This document shows positions 39,701 through 54,700 of a stretch of DNA of 64,000 bases, in pieces (within the stretch, counting starts at the first letter, position 1; the number at the start of each line of letters is the position of its first letter). The stretch is taken from contig OX463852.1 in assembly GCA_949825065.1 (NCBI GenBank), positions 10,629,665 to 10,693,664 on the forward strand, read 5' to 3'. The stretch is from Odontocerum albicorne. Lineage: Eukaryota; Arthropoda; Insecta; Trichoptera; Odontoceridae. The notes beneath the pieces are model-generated. The model made no database searches. It had not been told where the DNA came from and saw only the letters and a program-made list of their open reading frames with translations. The position numbers were made by a program, and so were the translations under genes.

Positions 39701-42700
39701 AAGTGGGTTAAACCAGTATCAAATGTAAAACTAAATAAGCAATACCAGCTATCTTTCATTTAAAGAGGAATGTTGCTGAAGAATATGGCCTACTAAATGT
39801 TATTACGCCACTGATGGATGTAATTGACTTACTTAGGTTGTACAGGATCGCCATCGCGTACATCCACTGTAATCTTGTGAGAGTAGCGGATGGTCTGCTG
39901 GGTCAGATCGTTGGTGGCGCTGCAGGTATAGATAGTCCGCCTGCGCGGACGCACCAGTACCGCGCCACCCCCCTCCTTCGAACCATCCACCCCATTCACT
40001 ACTAGAAACTCCTGGTTACCCTCCAACCTGGTAAAAAAATTATATATAATTAAAACTAGATTCAAAATTTATTTACCACAATATACTATAGCTTTTTTTA
40101 TTTCACTATGTTATGAGTGATGTGACATTGAAATACAGTAGAAATTAACATGAAACCATGGAACTTTTGATATCATGTTAATTAACGAAGAGTTAGAATA
40201 GAAAATTTAAAAAAGTTAATTTTTATGCATTATACTCGTATAACACTAAACCAACACTTACCTACATACTCAGAATATTTTATAATTCTTTGGTAAGAAG
40301 TCATTTGGAATATCGCTCTATAATAAGGGCGCCAGCAAGGATTACGTATTCACTCATGATAGAAAAGATTCAGAAAAAATGTCTCCATTGCCTCTACATG
40401 AAAGAGTAAGGATATTATCTATGGCTTTATCCAAGTGTCTTCTTACTGAGGATGAGGATGCTTAGTAATGCTAATAATTGAACTTCCATTCTCTAATGCT
40501 TAGGATCATTAGAGAATGAAAGTCTCTTCGATTAGGTGTCCACTTTTTTTGTTATCTCGGGGGTAATTTAGTTAACTCATCCATCTTGAACAGTCTTGGT
40601 TTGTATGTTCCGGATAATTATTTGAGACAACGCACCCATAGATTGTTCTATCAACCTATAAGTCGAACCAACCTGCCTCTGGAGTTGCCGATAGGTAGAG
40701 CAATCACACTTTTTAACCATGTGTGTCCTCATATAGAGGTGTTTCATGTGTCGCTCAGCTCCTTTAGGAAAAATCTCTTAAATTTAGTATAATACTTGAA
40801 ATCATAAAAAAATAAATATTATCTAACATGCTACATTTTGTCAAGGTGTTTTAGTGTAACATACATTTTTACAATTGTTTTTATTAATAAGTCTTAAAAT
40901 GTTGAATTGTTTATACATGTTATTAACGTGTTCCTCGCGGGAAGCACAAACGCCTGTGATCTGATCTGTAGCGTTCCTTTGTGTATTTTACGTAATGTTT
41001 AGTTTATCTCCTTTATTTAATGAGTCTCCTTAAGAGTAATGACTATTATTTATTATCAGAAAATTACTTGAATGTCATGTTTACTTGGTGGTGTAATCAA
41101 ATATCAGTGGTTCTAAACAAAATACGCGTTTAAACTTAGAAATTAAAAAACGCTGAAATTGTGCCGCGCACAGGATTCGTGGAATTTGATTTTTAACGCG
41201 GTGTACAAGTTTAATAAGTCTTAAAATGCTGAATTGTTCATACATGTTATATTTGAATCATATATTTCAGAAAGTCTATTATTCCGAAGGAATAACTTAT
41301 TGGGAAATTAAAAAAAAGTACTGAAAAATTTTGTAAGAAATGTATTTTCTTGTACAAGAGAGAAATATAGTTTTTATATTAGTGGATATAATAAAAAGAA
41401 AAAAGTTGTTGGATTTTTGGTGTTTCTGTAATACACACATTTTTAGGTGAATCTAAAAATAAAAAATATTGTTTTATATCAAATCAAATGTTTATTTCTC
41501 AAAAACATATTTTAAATATTCAATTATAATCATCTGGGCTACCATCTAACTCACAGTCACACGTCGAACAATGGAAAATTTCTGTATTTGATTTTTTGTG
41601 TTTCTCTTCACTATAAGACATGTCTACGATGTCGAACAATGAAATGTCTAACAATGAAAATCCTTAGAAAAGTGAAATTTGAAAAAAAAAATGTGAGTTT
41701 TGGGGTTTTTGAAATACTTGATTCATTTGTCCTTGTACAAATTAGGGAAACCTGTAATGCAAAGGACCTGAAAAAATAAATTAATAAATGGAGTTTAAAT
41801 GCAGTTTGCAAATTGATCCTTGTCGAGTTTTGTATGCAATATATAACCCGAAACAAGAGGCATTTTACAAACATGATTCATAAACATTTAACATGTTCAT
41901 TGACTTCGCCATTCTATAATTGAGAAAATATTTCTTACTTATGATATAATATAGTTGCAGGAGGATCAGAAGTCGGAGGAGGGCAACGTATGAGGGCCCT
42001 ACCCCCCAAGGCTATTTGCAGGTGCTGATCAGGCAGCTTTGGCATGGGCCCCAGTCGGGCCACACCCAGCCTTGCACCCACAGACAGCAGGGCATAGCTC
42101 CAGATCCGCGCAATGCACTGAAATGAAGAGATTTTTTTAATGTTATTATTTATTACAATTCAAACATATAACAATATTAATAACTAAATAATTAACCCGA
42201 GTCATGTATGGTTTTAAACTTTGCACGGATTTCTCCTGTTACACAAAGAGGGGTTGCTTCTAATGTTAGCTTATTCGTTAGGAAGAATATCAGCCAGGAT
42301 TCTTCTCAGACTGCTAGGCAGGCGGTGCTGAGAATATATCCATAGTGTCATTCAGTTGGTTCAAAATCTCTATACCACGCGTGACTGAGTGTTTAGCCAT
42401 GATATTTGTTCTGTAAGTTGGTATGTAGAAAAGAGGGTGATTCCTTGCACGGCTATATTTATTAGGTACATATAAACTTAGTGCTTCTAGAATCGCGGGA
42501 CAGTTAAAGCAGCCTTGAAAAAACTTCAGTAGAAATATCGCAATGGATTCTTGCCTTCTTGTTCTGAGACTTCTATAGTTACACACCGTGAGAAGTTCGA
42601 CATGGTGAGCATAGTTCGGGTAATCACCCTTTGTTCTGTACTGTATATGTTAGATATCTGAGGATTTTTTTTTGTATTTGTTCTATATTGTTTTTATATT

Positions 42701-45700
42701 TGAGCTGATGAGGAGCCCAAACTGTAGATACATATTCTAATTTGGTTCTTATTAGATAATTATATAAGTTCCGAAGGATATCGGTACTGTTAAATTCTCT
42801 TAATATTCTCATTATAAAACTGAGTAGTTTGGAACAGTCTGATATCAAACGCGAGACATCGCTAATGAACGTGAGTCTGATATTAAAGGTTACGCCCAAA
42901 TCTTTGAATTCTGAAACTGTTTAATGCTACTCCCTGCATAGTATACTGATGGTGGATTGGTGAAAACGATCGACTTTAGTATATACAGACACATTTAATT
43001 CCATAGAAGATTTGTTTCGGATTGTTACGTATTGAGATTTTTCTTTTAGGTATGATGCAAATAATCCAATTAGATTATCGCTGAAGCCAAGGTTGTGCAT
43101 TTTCTAAAGTAATATATCAATTTTGTCGAAAGCTTTCTGAAAGTCTGTATATATTACGTCCGTTTGGGAAAGTTAGTTTAAATTTGACGCAATCTGTTGT
43201 GTGAGAGAGAGAAGGTTAGTAACAGTCGATCGTTTTGGTAAAAAGCCATGCTGGTTTCCAATAAGTCTTGTTGATACTTGGTGGGTCAATTGGTTGCACA
43301 GTACAGTTTCGAAAATTTTTGGGAGCAAAGAGAGAACAGCTACAGGTCTGTAATTGTGAAAGTCTAACGGGTCTCCCGATTTGAAGATAGGGCAGACCCT
43401 GGTTGTCTTCCAGCTTACGGGAAATGTATTGGTGCTCAAGTTAAATATGTAGCAAATGGGAATACACACATATTACGCACAGACTTTGAAAACGTCGGCT
43501 TATAACCTATCTAGCCCGATTGCTTTGTTGGTTTGCAAGGAGTTTATGCTTTTCAACATTTCTTCCTTAGAAATATAATGGAGCGATATGCTTCTGCTAT
43601 CTGATGAACTGTTTAATATATATTTTTAGGTCATATTTAGCCGTCGAATCTAGGTAAACTGATTCAAAATATTGTGCAAAGTTTTCTGCGATGTTTTGGG
43701 GGTCTTCGATTATACTGTCTCCCAGTTTCAAAGATTTGAAGCTAGTTTTGTTCGTTTTTTACTATTCTTTACATGATTCCAAATAATCGAAGTATGTCAC
43801 AATACGATCTAGAAATGGATCATTAAGGTTACGCAACAGTAACGAATCGACTTTTTTTTTGTTATTATTAAGTTAACATGGAATCCACTTATCACGCTTT
43901 TTCACCTTTCCAATTTGCCACCAATACCCAAATCCTGTGGCATTTACCGTACCGTTTGTTGCGTGCTTTCTTTAATAAAGCTTTTAATTAATCGCTTTCA
44001 ACAGTAGCAGGACGTCCTCGACATTCTTCATCTTTAAGAATTACTTCTCCGTTCCTAAACTTTTCAGACCAACACCGCAATGTTCGTTCAGAAGTGGTTC
44101 TATCACTTTATGTCTAGTTAACATTGCGTATTGTTTGAGATGTATAATGCCCATAAATTCATGAAAAAAATACACATAATTCTTATTTTTTCTATTCCAT
44201 TTCTGAAGGATCAAAGTAATGCAAATGAAATGTCTGACTTGATAAATAAATATAGCAGATTCCTGTCATATAAAAACAAATATTTCCTATCAAAGAATGT
44301 TCGAAATGGTATAACATTAAAATAGGCCTTTATTTTCGGAACAACTAACACTAAAATAACAAACTTACCCTATAATCTCCTGCCAAACTTTCATTATGCA
44401 GGTGAACAATGAGTTTGCTGACCCTCTCCTTGCTGGTGACCCGCAGGGCGGTCGGGGTAGGCTGCTCCGCGCCAGCCCCTAAACCCAGTTGCCCCGGAGG
44501 TGTCTCCAGAGCCGGCACGTCGCGCCAACCGCCTCCACCGGCGGGCCTATACCGCCACGATAGCCGCTCCGCATTGAGGTTTGTCTGACATGAGAACACC
44601 ACTTTGTCACCGATCGGAGCTGATATCGGCTCTGGATTCTCGACAAAATGTGCTTTCAGTTCTGAGAAATGAATAAAACATTGATGATAAAACATTAATT
44701 TTCAAGTTAAATTCAATATTTCAAAAATATATCCGACAAATATATAAAGAAGAAAATATTTTTTAAGATGGGGTAGAAATCGCAGAAGACACTGGCAAAA
44801 CCACGTGAAATGAATAACATAAGGGTTCCCTGCGTATCTATGCATAAAATACCCGCTGGTGGTCTTTCAAGTATGAATACCTCCAAAAAGATGGAAGGAT
44901 TTAGCTTCCAACTAATGAGATGAAATCAATTGCAATCAAAGGCTTCTGAATCTGAGAAATATGTAAGGTAAAGGCAGTGCGTTTTTGCTGCGGAGCGCAG
45001 TGGAGCGGCGCTCCACCACCTTTTTACGGTATACAAAAAGATTGCAAGAAGTGAGCTCCGGCACATATTTTTTTTAAAAAGCACTGTCAGTGCTTTTTTG
45101 CGGTGGAGCGTCGTGAAATGGCGCTCCGCCACCTTTTTTATGGTTTACAAAAAGCTTGACAAGAAATGACCTCCGGCACCTTATTTTTATAAAAAAAAAG
45201 CACTGGGTAAATGTATTATATGTTGGGAAAGGCATCATGTAGGATGCTAACGAGGTCATGTGGAAAGGATGGATAATTCAAGAGTATTCCGTATGGCAAT
45301 GTACGGAAAAACCGCTGGCAGCCTTATCCTTGGGAGACGTCCGAAAACAAAGAATGATACAGTAGCTGGGAGTCAATATTCAAGGGAGTCTAGATATGAA
45401 AATAATGAAAAGAAAAGTAGCGTTGACGAATAGTCAATAGGTCCACGTCATGTGAGAAATAAAACGAATCGCAGCGCAGTAAATATACTTAAAAAGCAAT
45501 ATAAGGCCTGGAGTTCAACAGTTGCTAATACTTTCACAGAGAACTTCGAATGCAGCAAAACTATCCTTAAACGTCACTAGATTAGAGTAGCTAATCGGTC
45601 CGAAGATGTACCGATGTAAGGCTAAATAGAGATCCCTTCGGAAATAATTCACTTCATTTTCATCGTAGTACCACAAATTGTGATCTGAGAATTAATCCAG

Positions 45701-48700
45701 CTGGCAGTAAAAGTTACAACAGGACGAATGTACAAGATTGAAACTCGAAGAAAACTTATCATACTAAGGGAAGACGAACTACAAAGAAATCTTTGTAGAT
45801 CTTCCGATATGCGATAGTGTTATATATATACCATCATAAATTTTGATAAATTTTCCCAAAAAGGGTTGTCTTCGAGTACTTCCTAAGGTTGCGCACACCC
45901 CCCATAACTCTAATACTAAGAAGTAGATCAGTGGTCCCCAACCCCCGGTCCGCGGCCCAGTACCGGGCCGTGGACCAAATGGTACTGGGCCGCGCAAGGG
46001 CCTGCTTAAAAATCAAAATTATTTTTGAAAAATCGAACATACACAATAAAAATTAATTGTAGCTTAAAATAATTATTCCGTTGAAAACCCTTTCACGCTA
46101 AGTTACCACCGACCTTCCGACAATACCTGTTCGAGACAACAACTCTGCAGGTGTTCCGGATTAGAGTCATGGCGGAATACCCTGAGATTGCCACCACAGC
46201 ACTAAAATCCCTATTGCCATTTCCGACATCCTATCTATGTGAAGCGGGGTTTTCTGCAGTGACAGCAACCAAAACAAAACAAAGAAATAAACTGGACATA
46301 AGCAAGACACTTCGGGTGTCACAATCTCCTACTCGTATTACCCCCAGATGGAACCATCTCGTTTCAATGAATCAAGCTCAGGGTTCTCATTGATTTAGCA
46401 TTAAGTTAAAATATTAAATCTGTTTTTATTCATTTTTAAGGGGTAACTGTATTTTATTTTGAAGGCATGTTTAAACACGATTCAATTAAAAATATTAAAT
46501 CAAAACACATAAAACTTCAACATCAAAACTTTTAAAGAAAATAGATAAATAACTTTCAAGTTAATATATCTGCAAGATATCAGAATACCATTAAAATCCC
46601 GATATTAAACCCTAAGCATTCTTAAAATTATTTTCTCTATCTTGGAAAAAAATACTTTCAACCTTCCGTTGAACCTTAAAAATATTGAAAATACCCATGA
46701 ATCCAAAAGAAAATTAAAAAATTATCTGAAACTTAATAATCCTTCATTGTTATTATATATTTTTTTTCATTTTTCCCACAAACCTTGTTTTCTCTACTAT
46801 TATTTGTCACTATAACTTATGTACCACAGTTGTAAATTGTATTATTATACTCGTATATTGTACAAATATATTGTTATTAAAAAAACCACATTCAATGTCC
46901 CCCCCCCCCCAGTGGGCCGCGGTAAAATTATGAAACGTTGACCGGTCCGCGGCGACAAAAAGGTTGGGGACCACTGAAGTAGATCATTCCACGCTACATT
47001 ACCAGCAACGAGCAATTTTAAGACGGAATTATTAGGAAATATTAGAGCGTAATACGAAAAATCTTTACAGTGTGATAATTCTTTTTCAAACATTAAACAT
47101 TTACAAACGTTCAACAGGCTGGCAGATGTTCAGTCATGAACGAGGTTCTAACACGAACCGGGCGTTGAAGTCTATTTATTCAGGCTGCGTGCGTGTTATC
47201 GCTAAAATTGCCAAAAACAAACATGAATTCTAATAATATTTAATCAAAGAAACTTGAATTAGATATTCGTTAAATGAAAAAAATATCAAATAAAATCATA
47301 CTGAGAAAAAAGGAGAGATATATGCTAGATGTTTTCGAGACGTGTTGTTGGCGCCAAATGCTTCGTATGAAAAAGAGTACGCTGAGATTGTTTGGACATG
47401 TAGAACGAATGAATGAAGAAAGGCGAACAAAACAGATACGAGTATACTGTGCAGATGTGAGTGGAACGCGTATGAGAGGAAGACCAAGGAAAGTATGGTT
47501 GGGTCAAGTGAATGATTGTGAAAGGTTTCGATTCTGCAAAGCAACTTGCATCTCGTTTTACAAGTGAGCCCATGTGTTTTCGATATCTCAAGATCTATCC
47601 ATAAAATTCCCAAAAAATCCAATTTTTGTTCTATATAAGCGTTGTTCCACTAAAAACAAATCTAAGTTCTTAACCACTATAAAATAAGTTTTCGACAATA
47701 ACGTACGCCTGCTTGGTGAAGTTTGGTAATATTTTGTGGTATACATACATCCCATATATTAAATTTAAATATATATGTTAATATTAAATAATTTTAAACA
47801 CATGACTGTAATATATTATTACTACTGCTTTTTGTATCTCCATGTTATTTTAAGATAAAGTTTTGTATTTTTTGTCAATAATTTTAAGTACTTTTATAAC
47901 TTGTCATACTATATATTCATTTGCATATAAAATACACTGTTGTGTCGTTAATAAAATAAAATATTCTGAAAGAAGGAAACGTAGCAGGTCAGATAAATCG
48001 TAGAGGTTGTATGAGATGTATCGATGTGGAAGAGGCTAAATAAGTGTGTCGAGTTAGGAAATAATTGCGTTCTGTCCTCTCTGCCTACCCCGACAGAGAA
48101 ATGGCGTGATAGTATGTACCTCATATATTCTTATCAATGCACGTATTCGGCTTCTGTCATTTATTTCTATGCCCATGTTTCACTCATATATTATAGATAA
48201 AAGTGAAGCGGATATGATCTTGAAAAACTAAATAAAAAACCCTGAAGATTTTTCAAGAATGTCGACAACAATAGAGTTATTTTTAAATATGGGCAGGGTC
48301 CAAGAGATTGTGATTCACAGTCCTGGCTTGTTCTGCACAGCAACTCTGGTCTGCTATCGAAGATCTCCGTCTGTGTTAATTATTTCATACAAACACGTTC
48401 TTTACCTGTTTGAATAATTTAATATCGATGGTTTTATTTATTCCAAAATCACAGATGACAGCCTGTATTGAGTTTTATACAAAATCAAAACAAGTATTTT
48501 TGATAAGCAAGTTAGTAAAAAAAAACTTTTTTTTTTATTTAGTCACTTGACAGGGTCGACAGGACAGGAATTTCAAATTCAAACGAAAAAATACAATGAA
48601 TGCTCATAGGCGGTGATTTTCGATAATTTCAAGTTTTCGTGTCGTAAAACGCTGGTTATTCTCGATCAGTCTTGATTCGGTCGTCATCAGTCGTAATCGC

Positions 48701-51700
48701 CCTTCCAGAAAGAACACCGTCTCCAAGTGTCGTACTCGTATTATGAATATTCAGTTTTATTAAATCCCATTTAACACACATGATCACTTACTACATCGTC
48801 TCTATACACCGTATATATATTTTTGGGTGGGTTGTGTCTTATTTTTTTTTACTTTGCGGTACAAAAGTATCAAGCACTGAAAAATCAACTTATTTTGTTC
48901 CGTTTTCAAAATGACGCCAAAAAACCGCTCAAACGATTCGGGTAAATATCGACCGAAAAAATGTACTAAACTATTGCCTTTTATAATAATATGTATTCAA
49001 TACGTTTTGAATGAAGTTAATAACAAAATGTTGGCCCTAACGACATATATCCAAGAAATACGAAACTACTTTTTTAGACAACCTTTCCAGTCCCATCACA
49101 TGCATAGCATAACTTTCTTCGGATGTAGACTGGCTTTCACGCTGGTTGAAGGGGCATCTCCGCGCTTAGACCATGATCTCTTACGCTTAATATTATTACA
49201 CACAATCCGTTTTTCATCACCTGTAACCATCCGCTTTAAATGGATCGATTTCGTTGCGCTTCAACAGATAACGGCAAGCAGAAATTCGGTCTATCAAACT
49301 TTTTTTCCGTTAACTTTGTGCGGCACCCACACATCGGCTTTGCTAACCATTCCAAGTTGACGTAATCGCCTTGACACTGTTGACTGGTTGATTCCAAGAA
49401 TTTCTCCGATCTCTCGAGTTGTTCTATGCCGATCACTTTGAATTAGAGCCCATATTTCGTCGCCATCAGCCTCAGCAAATCGTCCAGAACGTGGTGCATC
49501 GCCAAAATTAAAATTGTTTCCACGAAATTTTTTGAACCACTTACGGCACGTGGAATCGTCAACGACATCATCACCGTACACAGCAAATATCTTATTTTGC
49601 GTCTGTGAAGCATTCTTGTCTTTCCGGAAATAAAAAAGTGTAATATGTCGAAAATGCTCTTTATTTTCAGCCATTTTTAATGCTTAACAAAATGTAAAAA
49701 AACACAATTTTTCCCAAGTACTCGCTAAAATTCCTTCTGTCAAACAACATCAAAACTTTACACGTGTGAAGTTAATAACACTTCAGTTTTACGACCCAAC
49801 GCCATCTAGCGCCAAAAACGGGACGAACTTTTGTACCAATCCAATATCTTGTACAAATTTACTATGGTTTTTTCCTACGAAATTCGTGTGGATTTCAAAA
49901 GCCAAATTTAACTTTGAAAAGAGTTTTTATTGTTTTTGTCCGCTTATTTGCCAAATGACTAAGAAATATTGTTGATACTTATAATAATAAATCAATAACT
50001 ACTTTCATTGTTTTGTTTTTATCACTATTATATAGTACTCGTATATACCCGTATTTTTTATATACTCGTAGATGCAACTGGACTACCCTTAACAACTGCC
50101 CTTCGAGCCGCGGAGTACAGGGATGTATGGAGAGGGGTCGACGGAGGCTATCATGGGAGTCACGATGCTCAGTCATGAGCTACACAACATGATGATGATG
50201 GTACAATACATAAAGATAATAAATGTAATTACCAAGGATGATTCAATCTCTAACAAACTAATCCTTTATCCGATTTTTTAAAAATTCAAAATGCTTGTTC
50301 TGAAAAAATATGTATTTTTTACTTATACACCATTGCTATTGAACCTCACATAACATAAGTAATCTGTTGGACATCCGCTTGCGTGATCTTTAGTTTATTC
50401 AACTTAAAAATGTGAAGCCTCCAAAACTCGATTATCCGATGATTGCCGCGAATTCTTTGGCATAATATCGTATTTAAGAAAATTATGCAGGAATGCGACA
50501 ATGTTTAAGAATTCATAATTTGTATTTTAAAGTGAATTTTGATTAGGAGCAATATCAAAATTAGTTTATTAGTTTACTTATATTAATTTAAATTATTAAA
50601 AATACCTAAATGAGTGTCGCATTATTATATTTAATATTTATTATCATTCTGTTATCCAAAAAACAAGTCGAGTATAAGGAATGTATAATTATAATTCTGT
50701 TATCCAAAAACAAGTCGAGTCTAAGGAATGTATTACGAGTATATTATACAAACAAGAAATTAAAAAAAATGTATTTAAAATGTACTTTTAACATGGATAT
50801 TAGGACGAACTTGGATCAAGTTGGTAAGACGCCTGTCTTCCGACCCGGAAGTCGCGGGTTTAATTGTCGCTGAAACGCAGATGCTTTTTAAAAGGGATTC
50901 AGTTAGGATTTTACTTGACGTTTTTTTTAACATCTTTCCTGTTTGTTTTATTTAATAACAATTTATGCCATGAAAATATAATCCTTATTGCAAGGTTCAA
51001 CTTACAGATATCATGTCTTTCTGTAGAATGGTGGCGAGCCCTCTTGTCAGGAAAAACTTCTCCACGACAGCTTAAAAAATTCTTACCAATCGCACCAGAT
51101 AACCTTTTTTCTTCTTCAATAATAACATCATTCAGTGATAAGACACAGACGGTGTCTATCAATAATAACATCATTCAGTGAGAAGACACAGACGGTGTCT
51201 ATCAATAATAACATCATTCAGTGAGAAGACACCGACGGTGTCTATCAATAATAACATCATTCAGTGAGAAGACACAGACGGTGTCTATCAATAATAACAT
51301 CATTCAGTGAGAAGACACAGACGGCGTCTATCAATAATAACATCATTCAGTGAGAAGACACCGACGGTGTCTATCAAAAATAACATCATTCAGTGAGAAG
51401 ACACAGACGGTGTCTATCTAAAAACAAAAATCAACCACCCAACACGAAAAAAAGCATCTTCAAAGCTTCAGTGTAAACGTCATCCTGTCCCATCGATAGG
51501 CACCCCACCACGCCACTTTTTCACATATTTCTTGTTGGTAGAAAGAGTAAGCCAACCATGTTGTACTGTATATAGCTAAAGTGAAAAACATTACAATGTT
51601 TTTCTAAAAACACTCCCCTGACTCCAATTCTCTGCTAGTTCGCAGGCTGCATCCGTCCCCTAACTGAAGGTTATAAAAAAACGATTGTCACTTAATACTG

Positions 51701-54700
51701 GTGAATGGGTGGTAAACTATACTTGTGTCGTCGATCATTTCTCCCATTCACAACCCTTACAAAGAATTATCACAATACCTTTATGCCACACCCCTTTTCA
51801 TTTAGGCAAGCAATTCCCAACAGAACCAACGGAGGCAATATAGATTTTAAAATTTAGGAAACGTTGAGGTGGACAGAAATATTAGGGGGACGTTAGAAAT
51901 TTCAAGGAGGTCATTGTGGTATTTATTGAATATTTCAGTATTAAAAATTCTCATCCTAACCATATTAGCTGACTTAAACGTCATTCGTCGCATAATTTTA
52001 AAAAAATCTACGTGAAATTAAAAATATGGAATTTGTGGTTTTCAGTTACATCTATGGCAATATATGTATGTATGGAATGAAAATTAGTTTAAAAAAACTA
52101 GAAATAAAATGTATGGTTTCTGTAATAATTGCAATGTGTATTTTTCATAGAATTCGTTGCCTTATTAGATGTTTTATTAGAAGTGCATTCGATCCTTATC
52201 TTGTAGGATTTAATGCTACATTAATTATAATATTTTTTGTTAATTTCATTTTAGTTAGTAATAATTTTATAACTAACATAATTTAACAAAACAAATAAAT
52301 ATTAATTTTATTAGTACTAAACGCGTTTTTTCACCTTCTCCACGTTGCAAGAACTATAAACATCCAATATTACAAGTATAGTAGTTACAATAGTTTCCAA
52401 GCTGTTGCGCTTCAGCAAGCATGGTCTTGACATATCATACCAAAAGTTATGATGGCAATGATATCAAAGTTCCAAGACGATCAGCGGTTTTAATTTGCTG
52501 CAGCCTTTCGTTAGGCAAAATGTTACATTGCAGTATTTTTATGTTACTTAATAACGCAAAACATTTTATGATACACATCATATAAGCTAGATAAAAACAT
52601 AAATTCAGATGTAAAAATGAGTAAAACCATTTCGGAAGTAAATCCGCGAGAAGGTGAACCTGGGGCGATCGTTTACTTAACGTGAATGCTAACTGTTTTG
52701 TTATATACGAGTAGTACATGCCGACATTCTTTTTACAGATTTCGTACTTCAAATTTACATTTTTGCAAATCAAATTCAGTTGGATGTACATAAAACGATT
52801 ATTTTATTGTTGTTTCATGTAAAAGTGTAATTTTATCGTTTTTTAAACAACACGTTTACATAAACGAGCATTTAAACAACACTTTTACATCAAACAATGA
52901 TAAAAACAATACGTTTACACCGTAAAACGACAAAATTACAGTTTTGCTTCAAACAACTATAAAGTGACATTTTTATATCAAACAACGATAAAACAACACA
53001 TCCATAACAAACAATCATAAAACAATATGTTTATATCAAACATCAATAAAACGAAACTTTTACACTAACCAACGACAATTTTATATCGACTTAATTTTAC
53101 GCATGTATGATTCAATTCGTAAATGAATACATAGAAATTATCATCAGCTGTTGCAGAAAACCATTATACGAGTAGATTAAGTTATTAAGTATCTACATAC
53201 GAGAATGGTAGTTTGTCTATACATAATTATGAATTATGATGAATCGTTAATCACTTTTAAATAAATAGTTTTAAGTACATCATTCTATTATAAAAATTTG
53301 AATTTGTCAACAAAATGATGAATTTGATTTGTAAAAGGTTGAATTTGATTTGCAAAAGGTTGAATTAAATGCAAAACATGTTTTTTTTTTCAAAAAAAAA
53401 TTTAAATCATCTTTTTTTACTCTGCCAGTGTAATATTTATCATTAATTAGTTAATTTCTTATCCTAACATACATTGTTATAGGACATGTTCAGTTTGTAT
53501 TTTTTCTTTATTAATTGTTTTTTTTCTGTTTTTGTAGTATGAATTTGGATTTCATTAACATTTTTTTCTAAAGAGGCATTTGTTAAAAAGTCTGTTTGAC
53601 ACGTGGAATGATATGTCAATAAATAGTTCGCTGTATTTTGTGACAAAAGACTTATCGCACAAAATTTAGGTCAAATATGATTTATTATGTACCTTATATG
53701 TATAGGTATTCCACCTATCGCAAACCCCCAATGGCATGTGCGCACTGAAATAATCAGTTCATGGAGCTGGAAACGCTTGACTTGACTTGGAAAAATACGC
53801 CTCAAAAATGTACAAACATCTATGTTTTATTATGTATTTATTCGATTTAATTTTTATTGATCAAGCATGTGTATTTTATTGTAATGTTTGACTTGACTTC
53901 AGAGACACGCGTCAATAATGTACAAACATCTACCATGTATGTTTTATTTTGCAATTATTCGATTATTTTTTTATTAATCAAGTGTATGCTGTTTATTGTA
54001 ATGTTTGACTTGAATTCAGAAACACGCGTCAATAATGTACAAACATCTACCATGTATGTTTTATTTTGCAATTATTCGATTATTTTTTTATTAATCAAGT
54101 GTATGCTTTTTATTGTAATGTTTGACTTGACTTCAGAGACACGCGTCAATAATGTACAAACATCTACAATGCATGTTTTATTTTGCAATTATTCGATTAT
54201 TTTTTTATTAATCAAGTGTATGCTTTTTATTGTAATGTTTGACTTGACTTCAGAGACACGCGTCAATAATGTACAAACATCTACCATGTATGTTTTATTT
54301 TGCAATTATTCGATTATTTTTTTATTAATCAAGTGTATGCTTTTTATTGTAATGTTTGACTTGACTTCAGAGACACGCGTCAATAATGTACAAACATCTA
54401 CAATGCATGTTTTATTTTGCAATTATTCGATTATTTTTTTATTAATCAAGTGTATGCTTTTTATTGTAATGTTTGACTTGACTTCAGAGACACGCGTCAA
54501 TAATGTACAAACATCTACCATGTATGTTTTATTTTGCAATTATTCGATTATTTTTTTATTAATCAAGTGTATGCTTTTTATTGTAATGTTTGACTTGAAT
54601 TCAGAAACACGCGTCAATAATGTACAAACATCTACCATGTATGTTTTATTTTGCAATTATTCGATTATTTTTTTATTAATCAAGTGTATGCTTTTTATTG

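Noticed and set aside
48911..49360. 149-codon plus-strand frame
   Set aside because: Antisense shadow of the mellifera-type mariner whose real frame is on the minus strand.
51113..51420. CRISPR-like array
   Set aside because: The repeats are directly adjacent with no unique spacers, in a eukaryotic intron. It is a minisatellite.
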